Assembly (NCBI GenBank): GCA_963931445.1
Contig: OZ007016.1
Span: 992,001 to 1,056,000, forward strand
DNA: 64,000 bases
Reading direction: 5' to 3'
Source: CALXVA01 sp944393025
GTDB taxonomy: Bacteria; Bacillota; Clostridia; TANB77; CAG-508
Of the stretch, positions 44,391-52,668 are shown piece by piece; position 1 is the first letter of the stretch; every line of letters starts with the position of its first letter. The notes beneath the pieces are model-generated. The model was not told where the DNA came from. It did not search any database and was given only the letters and a program-made list of their open reading frames with translations. The translations under genes were made by a program, and so were the position numbers.

Positions 44391-45101
44391 TTATCTATAA
44401 TAAAAATTTAGTGTCCACTTTTGACATAGTGGGCAAGTCCAAACCTCATATCCTGATGGGCATTTTTTAAGATATTCATCTTTGTCTATTTCTCCATTTT
44501 CCCATTGCTTACCCCATTTTTCTATTTCAGCATTATAAAATGAGTCTGCTTCTTCATAACTGTCAAACCATTTATTAGAATTACCAGCAACTATTCCGTG
44601 CTTTGTATCTGAGCATTTCGGCTTTCCTTGTACTATACTTTCTTTTTTATTTTCTTGTATGGTTTGTTCTTGTTTTTTTTCTTTGTTTTCATTCTTTGTA
44701 TTTGTAGTAGTAATTTTTTCTGTCGCTTGAGCAGTCTCTTTTATTTCAGTTTGTTTTGGACTCTCAGTTGCTTTTCCTTGAGTATTTTTAGTAACATTCT
44801 TTTGTTCATCTTTTATATTTTTTTGTATGTTTTTTTCTTCTATTGCATTTTCTTTACTCAACTCTTGAGTTTCTTGAGTATTCTCTATTATATTTTTTTC
44901 TTGAACTATATTGGTGTTTTCTATGACATTTTCAGATGTTTCTTGAATCTCATTTGTATTATTTATTTCATTTACAACCTCATTCTTTACATCTGTATTA
45001 CTTTTACTTTGTGTATTTATAACTTGATTTATTATTAAAGCTATTACAACTAACGCAATTATTAGAGCTATTATTAAAATTATTATTTTTTTCTTTATCA
45101 T
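44391..45101 (-). CDS. Membrane-anchored protein with low-complexity stalk and Cys-rich tip
   Basis: A 236-residue protein: anchor at residues 5-25 (IIILIIALIIALVVIALII), a stalk of about 125 residues composed mostly of Asn, Glu, Thr, Gln and Lys, and a compact C-terminal domain with KPKCSDTKHGIVAGNSNKWF, KKCPSGYEVWTCPLCQKW. The three-Cys end (CPSGYEVWTCPLC) may bind zinc or form a disulfide. AAGGAG precedes the ATG. It lies between ParB and the adhesin; a surface-exclusion or mating-pair role is possible but unproven. Confidence 0.65.
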   Translation of the reverse strand: MIKKKIIILIIALIIALVVIALIINQVINTQSKSNTDVKNEVVNEINNTNEIQETSENVIENTNIVQEKNIIENTQETQELSKENAIEEKNIQKNIKDEQKNVTKNTQGKATESPKQTEIKETAQATEKITTTNTKNENKEKKQEQTIQENKKESIVQGKPKCSDTKHGIVAGNSNKWFDSYEEADSFYNAEIEKWGKQWENGEIDKDEYLKKCPSGYEVWTCPLCQKWTLNFYYR

Positions 45102-45261
45102 ACTTATCCATCTCCTTTTGCTTTAATTATACTGCTCTTAAATTAAAACTCAAGTGTATAAATATATATTTAATTTTAAATTATTAAAAAATAAATATAT
45201 TCTTTTAGTTTGTAATATAGCATGTGTTTGAAAGGGATTGTAAGGGAAAACTTTGTAATGT

Positions 45262-45306
45262 GTTCACACACAAAATATATTGTTTTACTTTATATGTTCA
45301 CACACA
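45262..45306. repeat. Two direct repeats GTTCACACACA downstream of parB
   Basis: GTTCACACACA occurs at 45262-45272 and 45296-45306, 34 bases apart; the first is part of the near-palindrome TGTGTTCACACA. The region lies between the parB stop and the next gene. A ParB binding site (parS-like) or an operator is likely. The remaining interval 45102-45261 is A+T-rich without another feature. Confidence 0.55.
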
Positions 45307-46257
45307 TTATCTAGAATTTCTTTCTTGTCTTAGTTTTTCTCTTTTATTATGTTCTTCTACGCATTGAATAATAAAATCTTCTACCTTACCAGATTCTTTA
45401 ATTTTTGTTGGTATATATTTTTCTATTCTTTCATTGTGTATCTTTATAAATTCTTTTTGATTAGGCTTTTCTTGTTGCATTATTTCTTCTATTTTTTCTT
45501 CTGTTAAGTGTCCCTCTTGCTCAAGTTTCTTTAATCTTATCGCTTGACTTAATGACGGTGTAACTTCATCAAATTCAAAAATATTTTGTACTACATATTG
45601 GTTTTCTTCACTTAAATAAGAAAGTTCTACTGCTGGTCTAAAAGCAATTCTTTTTAAATCTACTTGTTCTAATAATTCTGGAATTAGATAAGTAAGACGA
45701 ATATATCTTCTAATATTTTCTCTACTTTCTCCAACCTCATTACCTAATATTTCATTAGTTCTTAACTTTGACACCACTGGTGTCGAAGTTGTATCTTCTT
45801 CTAATTCTATTTTTTTACCTTGATGATTTAATGCTTCAAGTTTCATCTTATATGCAAATGCTTTTTCACTTGGCAATATTTCCTCTCTTTGTATATTGCT
45901 GTCTACCATTAGAATTACTGCTTCATCATCTGATAAATCTTTAACTATACACCTTATTTGTTTTATTCCAGCAATTTCACAAGCTCTTTTTCTTCTATGA
46001 CCAGAAATCATTTCATAAGTTCCATCTTCTTTTGGTCTAACGATTACAGGTAGTATTACACCATATTGTTTTACACTCTTTACCATTTCATCCATTTTAT
46101 CGTCATCTTGCACTTTAAAAGGGTGATTTGGAAAGTCTGTTATTTTACTTACTTCAATTTCTTCTACTTTTTCAGCTTTTTCATAATCTCTTTGAGCTTG
46201 ATTACTAAATAAATCATCTAATTTTGGAAGTTTCATTTTTGACTCTTGATCTTTCAT
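45307..46257 (-). CDS. parB: ParB/Spo0J-family partition protein
   Basis: A 316-residue CTP-switch DNA clamp family member. Residues 30-110 hold the ParB N-terminal domain with the motif ISGHRRKRACEIAG (GxRRxxA-type) near residue 83. A helix-turn-helix follows (RTNEILGNEVGESRENIRRY), then a Lys/Glu-rich C-terminal dimerisation part. The ATG at 46257 has GGAGG 9 bases upstream and overlaps the parA end by 44 bases. With ParA it should stabilise the excised or replicating circular form of the element. Confidence 0.93.
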   Translation of the reverse strand: MKDQESKMKLPKLDDLFSNQAQRDYEKAEKVEEIEVSKITDFPNHPFKVQDDDKMDEMVKSVKQYGVILPVIVRPKEDGTYEMISGHRRKRACEIAGIKQIRCIVKDLSDDEAVILMVDSNIQREEILPSEKAFAYKMKLEALNHQGKKIELEEDTTSTPVVSKLRTNEILGNEVGESRENIRRYIRLTYLIPELLEQVDLKRIAFRPAVELSYLSEENQYVVQNIFEFDEVTPSLSQAIRLKKLEQEGHLTEEKIEEIMQQEKPNQKEFIKIHNERIEKYIPTKIKESGKVEDFIIQCVEEHNKREKLRQERNSR

Positions 46258-47032
46258 TCTCTAAAACCTCCTTTGCAAATTTCTTATATGCTTCAGCAAC
46301 TGGACTGTTTTTGTCAAACTCAAAAATACTCTTACCTGTTGAAGTAGATTTCGCAGTATTTACTGCTTTTGGAATCTCTGTATTATATATTTTTACAACT
46401 TGTCCATAATTTTCATTTATAGTATTCCTAACTTCTTTTGATAAGTTAGTTCTTTTATCTACAAGAGTAAGTAATACTCCACCTATTTTTAAGTCTGGGT
46501 TTATTTGCTTATGAATTCTATTGACTGTCTTTAATAAATGTCCCATACCTTTTGCTGCTAAATACTCTCCTTGCACAGGTATTATAATTTTATCACTACA
46601 AGATAAAGCATTTATAGTTATCATTCCTAAACTAGGCATACAATCAATAAGAATATAATCATAATTATCTTTTATATCTCTTATAGAATTTTTAAGAGTA
46701 AACTCTCTACTCATAGCATTAACTAGCGAAAATTCTATTGCTGATAAATCAAGATTAGAAGGAATTAGGTCTATTCCTTCTTTATGATGCAATATACTAT
46801 CTTCTGCTCTAACTTCATTATCGCATATAGTATCATACATAAGTGTACCAATGGTATTTTGCAATTCTTCTTGATTATAGTATCCCATACAAGTTGTAAG
46901 ATCTCCTTGAGGATCTGCATCAATAAGTAAAACTTTTTTACCTAACTGACTAAGAGCAACACCTAAAGAAAAAGTGGTAGTTGTTTTTCCAACTCCACCT
47001 TTTTGATTTGCTATTGCTATAATTTTACTCAT
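46214..47032 (-). CDS. parA: ParA-family partition ATPase
   Basis: A 272-residue deviant-Walker ATPase: KGGVGKTTTT near residues 11-20, VLLIDADPQGDLTT near residue 35, and YILIDCMPSLGM near residue 125. Length and lack of an N-terminal HTH place it with chromosomal/Soj-type ParA. It forms an operon with the 203-residue gene upstream (8-base overlap) and parB downstream. Partition genes suggest a stable extrachromosomal phase of the element. Confidence 0.95.
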   Translation of the reverse strand: MSKIIAIANQKGGVGKTTTTFSLGVALSQLGKKVLLIDADPQGDLTTCMGYYNQEELQNTIGTLMYDTICDNEVRAEDSILHHKEGIDLIPSNLDLSAIEFSLVNAMSREFTLKNSIRDIKDNYDYILIDCMPSLGMITINALSCSDKIIIPVQGEYLAAKGMGHLLKTVNRIHKQINPDLKIGGVLLTLVDKRTNLSKEVRNTINENYGQVVKIYNTEIPKAVNTAKSTSTGKSIFEFDKNSPVAEAYKKFAKEVLENERSRVKNETSKIR

Positions 47033-47636
47033 TTACATTCTCCTTTTCTTTAATTTTATCTCTAAACTCTACAAATTGGTCATATAAATCATGTCTTTGT
47101 ATATCGTCTATATATTCTTCAGCATTATATATAAAATCTTCAATATTTTCATTTATAATTCTGCATATTTCCTTATAGCTTGGTGCTTCATAAAGTTCTG
47201 CAAATATAAATGTTAAGCTTTCTGCGATTTCTGTTTCCATATCTACCATATAATATAAATTTTCATATAGTCTTGGTATATCTTGTTTGAAGCATTGTTT
47301 TATATAATCACTTGATAACATTTCATATAATAAAGTATATAGACTTCCCTCTGTAATTTTTGAAAAATGTAATGAGTTCCTTAATCTATCCTGTGCCATT
47401 TTTATTTTTCTCATATCTTCTTCTGTTTTATTTTCTTTAAATAAGATATTTCTTATTTCATCCATATCAGGATCCATATAATTTTCATATTTAATACAAT
47501 CCTTTATTGTATTTATTAGCATTGCTTTTATTGTTTCGTGCAATGTTCTTTCATCAAGTCCTTCTAAAGCTCCCTCATTTAATAGTTCATCTTGCACTTC
47601 GTATTTTCTTTCAAAATCATAAATTGTTTTTTTCAT
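47025..47636 (-). CDS. Acidic helical protein leading the parAB operon
   Basis: A 203-residue soluble protein, all-helical by appearance and strongly acidic (NYMDPDMDEIRNIL, DMETEIAESLTFIFAEL, YNAEEYIDDIQRHDLYDQF). AAGGAGG precedes the ATG at 47636. It overlaps parA by 8 bases and is the first gene of the element at its right end. I do not recognise a family; possible functions are regulation of partition or replication. Confidence 0.65.
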   Translation of the reverse strand: MKKTIYDFERKYEVQDELLNEGALEGLDERTLHETIKAMLINTIKDCIKYENYMDPDMDEIRNILFKENKTEEDMRKIKMAQDRLRNSLHFSKITEGSLYTLLYEMLSSDYIKQCFKQDIPRLYENLYYMVDMETEIAESLTFIFAELYEAPSYKEICRIINENIEDFIYNAEEYIDDIQRHDLYDQFVEFRDKIKEKENVNE

Positions 47637-47783
47637 CTAATTTACCTCCTTAAAATTATTTTTAGAGGCAATAAAAAAAAGCTAACTCATTTCTAAATTA
47701 ACTTTGTCTGTTAGATATTATTTCAATAACTGCATTATTTTTTTGTGTTTTTATAATTTTATGATAAAATTAAACCTATAAGG

Positions 47784-47935
47784 TGGTTTGTATTATCAAA
47801 GTTTTGTGCAATTAGGGATAGGGCTCAAAAGTAAAGTACTTGTTTTAAGTACCTACCTATCAAAATCTGTTATTCCTTGATATAAGCCAATTATAGCTTA
47901 TTTTTTAAACAATAACTTATACTACATTTTAATAA
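47784..47935 (+). repeat. Duplicated element with hairpin, copy 1
   Basis: A 29-base block beginning TGGTTTGTATTATCAAAGTT (47784-47812) is identical to 50352-50380. It is followed by nested inverted repeats (GATAGG/CCTATC around GTACTT/AAGTAC), and ends in a second conserved stretch with TATAGCTTATT. Between the two blocks the hairpin sequence differs from copy 2 although a hairpin is kept. It may be a small RNA, a regulatory leader or an element end. Confidence 0.6.
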
Positions 47936-47940
47936 AAACT

Positions 47941-48325
47941 CCTTAAAATCGATTCTTGAGCTTCAATTTTTTTATTATTCCTGTTTGGATTTTTTCATTA
48001 TTGCAACCACATAATTTATAAAAAATTTATATAAGTTCAGATTATTTTTTAAAACAATTCATAAATCCTTATATTTCAATATTTTGCCTATTTTTTAGAC
48101 AACAAAACTATATGTCCTAAAAATAAAAACGGCTTAAAAGCGATTCTCGTGCGTCGTATTTTTAGCCATTTTTTAGCACTTTAAAAAGATGCTTAAAATT
48201 AAACATTTATATAAATATTATATTATAATTATAAGATTTTATATAATTAACTTTATAATTAGAATATATAAAACTTGTTTAATTAAATATTAAAATGCCT
48301 TAAAAACGATTTTAATGTTTTTTAT
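47941..48325. repeat. Three imperfect direct repeats CTTAAAAnCGATT
   Basis: Copies at about 47941-47971, 48132-48163 and 48297-48325 share the core CTTAAAA-n-CGATT and then degenerate T-rich sequence; the first two also share a G-T-C-rich tail (TTGAGCTTC versus TCGTGCGTC). Spacing is about 190 and 165 bases. Position right of parAB suggests iterons or a centromere site. Confidence 0.5.
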
Positions 48326-48707
48326 ATATAAATTATTTCTATATATTATATTAGTATAATTAGTAATTAAATTAAAATTTTTGTTCGTTTTTAAAATATC
48401 AATTTTTATAAATAAAACTTTGCACAAAATTTTAAAATCTTAATTAATTTATAATTGTAAATTTTATTATTTTGAATTTTTAAAACTATTAATTTATATT
48501 TTATGTTTTATATTTTTCTTAAATTTATTCTTTAAAATTTATTTATAAAATACTTCAGATAATTTTATTTTTAAATTTTATATTATTCTTTTTAATTTTA
48601 AATATATAAGAATATATTACTTTCTAAAAATAGCTTATTCCCCTACTCCCTTTTATAGAATCTGTAAAAATATATTTCAAACCAATCTATAAATTGTAAG
48701 TTGTCTG

Positions 48708-49157
48708 CTAAGTTTCTTTTTTTAATTCCTTTATAAATGCTTTATCTCTATATTCATTATATCCTAATTTTCTATATAGTTTATGTGCATTTTCTCTATA
48801 AACTCCACTAAATAGCCATATCTTTGTTATGTCTTCGTATTTTCTTGTTATTTCTTCTGCTTTATTCATTAATTTTGTTCCTATTCCTAAATTCCTATAT
48901 TCTTCCTTTACTGCCAAATCCCAAATTGTTGCTTCTTTACCTGACAGTAATATCAAAATTTTTAGAATTACTGTACCTGCTAAGTCACCTTTAATATAGT
49001 ACCCCAATATGTGAGTATCTCTATTATTTCTACATTGTTTATATAGATTTCGCATACTTTCATAAGTGATATTATTATTAAATACATCTTTCAATATTTG
49101 TTGTAATTTCTTTAAATCACATTCTTGTATTTCACATATTACATTATCTTTTTCCAT
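48708..49157 (-). CDS. GNAT-family N-acetyltransferase
   Basis: A 149-residue acetyltransferase with the acetyl-CoA pyrophosphate loop EEYRNLGIGTKLMNKAEEI near residue 87 and the C-terminal motif VYRENAHKLYRKLGYNEY near residue 118. The substrate (amino acid, antibiotic or protein N-terminus) cannot be deduced. GAGGAG precedes the ATG at 49157. It follows the Fic gene by 25 bases on the same strand and is flanked by the short motif AAATTACTATTT upstream and AAATTGTAAGTT downstream. Confidence 0.9.
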   Translation of the reverse strand: MEKDNVICEIQECDLKKLQQILKDVFNNNITYESMRNLYKQCRNNRDTHILGYYIKGDLAGTVILKILILLSGKEATIWDLAVKEEYRNLGIGTKLMNKAEEITRKYEDITKIWLFSGVYRENAHKLYRKLGYNEYRDKAFIKELKKET

Positions 49158-49182
49158 TTGTGTCTCCTCTACAAATTACTAT

Positions 49183-50244
49183 TTAATTATCAGATAGAAG
49201 CTTAATCAATCTAATATTTTTGTATATTCTTTCTCTTCCTACCTTTTCGGATTCTAAAAGACCTATTTCTTCTAACTGATTTAAATATGAAGTTGCAGTA
49301 ATTCTTGTGACATCACATGCATTTTCTATATAAGATATTTTGGTATAAACTTCGTAAAATAAACTTTCTAATAGTTCTTTAGAATATATTTTAGGTAGTT
49401 TACTTCTAAATTCTTCTTTGTAATTTTTCATTTCATTTTGAATCTTTTCAATTAAAGTTATTGTTTCTTTAGATGTAATTTCAATACCTTTTAAAATATA
49501 TAAAATCCAATCTTCAAAATTATTATTATTCCTAACTTCATTGAACAATCTATAATATTCTTGCTTTGTTTTATTTATATATTTGCTCAAGTATAATATT
49601 GGGCTATCAATTAGTTTATTTAATACAAGATATAGGATATTTAATATTCTTCCGGTTCTTCCGTTTCCATCATAAAAAGGATGAATACTTTCAAATTGAT
49701 AATGTATCAAACAAACTTTTATTAATGGATCTATATTATCTTCATTATCATTTATAAAATCTTCTAAATTTTTTAAATATGCTCTTATTTCTTGTTCATT
49801 TTGAGGAGGAGTGTATATTGTCTTTCCAGTAATTGAATTTTTTAATTCTGTACCAGGAAGTTTTCTTATACCTGCATTATTATGTTCAATAGTTCCTTGG
49901 ATTTTAATAACAGTATTTGTATTGATATAACCATCTTTTTTTATTTGTTCATATCCAAGCCAAATAGCATTTCTATAATCTACAACTTCTTTTGCATTTT
50001 CTTCTTTATAGCCGCTTTCTGTTAGTACTTTATAGATATCATCATGAGTTGTAACGATATTTTCAATAGCACTACTATCTTTAGCTTCATTAATAGTTAC
50101 AGCATTTATTAAAATATGCATATTGGGAATTGTATTTGCATAGCCTTTTAATTCTGCTAATGCTCTTGATGATAAAGTTAATTGTTCTAAAATTTTATTT
50201 GTTTTTAAATTAACGTTTTTATATGGTAACATTTCTAATTTCAT
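49183..50244 (-). CDS. Fic-family protein
   Basis: A 353-residue protein from the ATG at 50244 (GGAGG 8 bases upstream). The Fic active site HPFYDGNGRTGRIL stands near residue 193 with all canonical residues. An N-terminal stretch AKDSSAIENIVTT near residue 50 matches the inhibitory (S/T)xxxE(G/N) motif of class II Fic enzymes. The C-terminal domain resembles a winged helix (ENACDVTRITATSYLNQLEE). The architecture (Fic-wHTH) suggests an AMP-transferase that also binds DNA and regulates itself. An inverted-repeat operator lies upstream. Confidence 0.93.
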   Translation of the reverse strand: MKLEMLPYKNVNLKTNKILEQLTLSSRALAELKGYANTIPNMHILINAVTINEAKDSSAIENIVTTHDDIYKVLTESGYKEENAKEVVDYRNAIWLGYEQIKKDGYINTNTVIKIQGTIEHNNAGIRKLPGTELKNSITGKTIYTPPQNEQEIRAYLKNLEDFINDNEDNIDPLIKVCLIHYQFESIHPFYDGNGRTGRILNILYLVLNKLIDSPILYLSKYINKTKQEYYRLFNEVRNNNNFEDWILYILKGIEITSKETITLIEKIQNEMKNYKEEFRSKLPKIYSKELLESLFYEVYTKISYIENACDVTRITATSYLNQLEEIGLLESEKVGRERIYKNIRLIKLLSDN

Positions 50245-50280
50245 AGTTTTTACCTCCATATACATAAAATATCACATTTT

Positions 50281-50350
50281 TTATACATTTTCAATAAATA
50301 TGTATAAAAAATTCAAAAAATTATACATATCTTTAAAATATGTATAATTT
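50281..50350 (-). promoter_or_regulatory. Inverted-repeat operator/promoter region of the fic gene
   Basis: Perfect 13-base arms AAATTATACATAT / ATATGTATAATTT with a 7-base spacer at 50318-50350, plus further half-sites TATACAT (50283) and ATGTATA (near 50300). TATAAT-like boxes overlap the arms. The winged-helix domain of Fic could bind here, by inference. Confidence 0.6.
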
Positions 50351-50351
50351 T

Positions 50352-50500
50352 TGGTTTGTATTATCAAAGTTTTGTGCAATAAAGGATGGTCCAAAAATAT
50401 TTGGACTGCCTCTACAGGTATCCTTCTAACTATTGTTATATCTATTTACTTGTATTCCTTTTAACACTTTATAGCTTATTATTTAATAACTTATATTACT
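50352..50500 (+). repeat. Duplicated element with hairpin, copy 2
   Basis: Same 29-base block as at 47784 (50352-50380), followed by hairpin GTCCAAA/TTTGGAC (50389-50406) and the conserved TATAGCTTATT block near 50472. The two copies flank the fic-GNAT pair in direct orientation. The rest of the interval 50501-50757 is A+T-rich with one further hairpin (AATTACT...AGTAATT, 50687-50719). Confidence 0.6.
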
Positions 50501-50757
50501 TATATAATAATAAGTTATATTCTTATAAATTATTCTATATAATTTTATATTAGTTCTTAAATTTATAAAATCTATAATTCTTCAAAACTGTCCCTCTCTC
50601 CTACTCTACATTTTTTCTGCATATTAAAAATAATTATCCATCATTCTTTACAAATTACTATTTTTATTATAATATCGTAAAAAGAAAAATTACTCTATAC
50701 TTTTTCGTATAAAGTAATTCTAATTTTGAATTTGTATATATAATTTTTCTAAATAAT

Positions 50758-50910
50758 TTACCACTCTTTTCTAAAGTTAACTAATTCTGAAATATAACCA
50801 ATTAAGCAAAACGGTGCTAAAATAAAAGCATAAAGTAGTACATAAACTATAAATGCAAACTTACTTCTTTTTTCTAATCTACAATTAATTTCTTTTAGCT
50901 CTTTAATAGA
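50758..50910 (-). pseudogene. Remnant of a membrane-protein gene
   Basis: An open stretch without ATG encodes SIKELKEINCRLEKRSKF then a hydrophobic segment (IVYVLLYAFILAPFCLIGYI) and ends SELVNFRKEW at the TAA at 50758. It lies immediately downstream of a terminator and has no ribosome binding site, so it is probably the 3' end of a lost gene. A very short functional gene with an unusual start cannot be excluded. Confidence 0.4.
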
Positions 50911-50937
50911 AAAAGAATAGTTCTAAACTATTCTTTT
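50911..50937. terminator. Bidirectional terminator
   Basis: Arms AAAAGAATAG / CTATTCTTTT with loop TTCTAAA; T-run follows on the plus strand and T-rich sequence on the minus strand. It lies about 57 bases after the decayed antiporter gene. Confidence 0.8.
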
Positions 50938-50993
50938 TTATAATGACACATTAATACATTTTTAGTGTTCTTTAAAATATTAATTTTCTTATT

Positions 50994-51819
50994 TTATATA
51001 TTTTCATCTATTTTTAACTCTCCTGCCCATTGAAATGCTTTTTTTGCAACTATTACAGCTATAATTTCATTTATAACTGCAGCAGCTGCGATTGTACCTT
51101 GTATAATCTCTTAGCACATTCTGGATCTGGTACTGTTAAAATAGAAACAACTATTCCAGTAAATATAAGAGATACTCCTGAATGCGGTAATAGTGTTAGT
51201 CCTAAATATTTTTTTACACTTTCTGACGATTTTGTAACCTTTGCACCAATAAATGCACCACAATATTTTCCTATTGCTCTTGAAATAATATAAATTAGAG
51301 TAAATAATCCTGCTCCCATTATTAAATGATAATCTAAAGGCATTCCTAAATTTAAAATTACTATTATCATTGAAATTCCTAAAATTGGATTGAATTTTTT
51401 CATAATTTCTTCCAACTTTTCTTCTGAAATCATATTAGCAAATGTAGCTGAAAAAGCCATTCCAATCATCATAAAATTAAGAGCTGGTTTAGGTAATAAT
51501 AAATTATTAAAAATATATCCTATTCCAGATACAACTAAAATTGAAATTATTAAAGTACATATCGAATATTTTGAAGATTTTTGTTTTTTTAGTATAAATC
51601 CTGTTATGTATCCTATTACTGTCCCTAGAATTACTGGGATTAGTATAACTAATAAAATCATATAAATAGGTAAGTTTTGTTCTGAATTGCATGTGGTCCA
51701 ATTATCATTCCTGCAATTAGCCAACCTAAAATAGATGGCAACCTTAATTTTGCAACTAATTTTCCCAATAAAAATGCTGTTATAATTGCTAAAATTAATC
51801 TTCCTATTGTTAAAATCAT
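50994..51819 (-). pseudogene. Decayed cation:proton antiporter
   Basis: Three pieces of one monovalent cation:proton antiporter-like gene can be read. ATG at 51819 (AGGAGG upstream) gives about 48 residues (GRLILAIITAFLLGKLVAKL, then GWLIAGMIIGPHAI), then a deletion and frame change near 51680 join it to the later part (NLPIYMILLVILIPVILGTV to PDPECAK). A second break near 51107 needs one base to continue into IIQGTIAAAAVINEIIAVIV and the true stop at 50994. About 150-200 residues of the usual core are missing, so the protein cannot be functional. It has no CGG codon at the breaks. Confidence 0.85.
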
Positions 51820-51833
51820 AAAAACCTCCTGTT

Positions 51834-52505
51834 TTAGTTTCTTTCTCTTCTTCCAAATATAGATAATAATCTAATAAATATATTGATAAAATCTAAATAT
51901 AAGTCCATTGCACAATATACATATAATTTTTCATTATCACAATCCACATAATTTTGCATATATTTTATTGTATTCATATCATGTGCTGTTAATCCGCAAA
52001 ATACCAAAAGCATTATCCAATCCAATATTATATTTATTGTTGAACTACCTATAAATAAATTAATTATTGATACAATTAAACCTATTATCAAAGCTACTGT
52101 GAATATTGTACTAAAGTTAGTCATATCCTTATTAGTTGTATATCCATATAAAGCTAAACCACCAAATAATAAAGCTGCTGTTATAAAAGCATAAAATATA
52201 GTATTCATATTAAATACTGCAAAAATTGTTCCCATTGTTATTCCATTTATTAATGCATATACATAAAATAAAATTGTTACTACTGTTGGAGACATTTTCT
52301 TAAATAAAAAAGAAAACATCAATACTAGACCAATTTCTATTATTGCTAAAAATCCATAAGATACCTCTAAATACAGTCCTGTTTTATATGTATAAAATGC
52401 TGCTAATGCTGTAACTATCAGTCCTAAAAACATTCTAAAAAAAGTTTTTATCATCCATTCATTCTGTCCTTTAACATAATAATTACTATTATTTATAATT
52501 TCCAT
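51834..52505 (-). CDS. Bax inhibitor-1/YccA-family membrane protein
   Basis: A 223-residue protein with seven hydrophobic segments and the family end motif DLYLDFINIFIRLLSIFGRRE, preceded by GLTAHDMNTIKYMQ. Family members are pH-sensitive calcium leak channels or protease modulators. AGGAGG lies upstream of the ATG. The gene ends 15 bases before the decayed antiporter in the same direction, so the two once formed an operon in ion homeostasis. Confidence 0.92.
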   Translation of the reverse strand: MEIINNSNYYVKGQNEWMIKTFFRMFLGLIVTALAAFYTYKTGLYLEVSYGFLAIIEIGLVLMFSFLFKKMSPTVVTILFYVYALINGITMGTIFAVFNMNTIFYAFITAALLFGGLALYGYTTNKDMTNFSTIFTVALIIGLIVSIINLFIGSSTINIILDWIMLLVFCGLTAHDMNTIKYMQNYVDCDNEKLYVYCAMDLYLDFINIFIRLLSIFGRRERN

Positions 52506-52668
52506 TATTCATTCCTCCTAAATAGTTTTTTGTATTTTAACATTATATTATGAATTATAGATGAACCAAATATGAATAACTTTATATTTATAAGTTTATG
52601 GTCTTTATAATTAGAAAGCTTATTTATGACTTAATTCTTTGTATCTTTTAATTTTCATAGTTGAAGTT

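Larger units (their letters stand above)
47637..48707. other. Long non-coding A+T-rich region right of parAB
   Basis: About 1.07 kb without a credible coding frame on either strand. It contains a hairpin upstream of parAB near 47660-47700, one copy of the duplicated 29-base element (47784-47812) followed by hairpins, and three imperfect copies of a CTTAAAAnCGATT motif. From 48330 to 48650 it is almost pure A+T with no visible structure. The composition and repeats fit a replication or partition origin, or the junction of the element. Confidence 0.6.

Noticed and set aside
44628..45038. 136-residue plus-strand frame opposite the Cys-tipped anchored protein
   Set aside because: Its Phe/Cys/Tyr-rich sequence is the antisense of a Lys/Asn/Glu-rich stalk; no ribosome site.
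46224..46409. Plus-strand frame opposite parA/parB overlap
   Set aside because: Antisense shadow without ribosome site; the two par genes explain the region.
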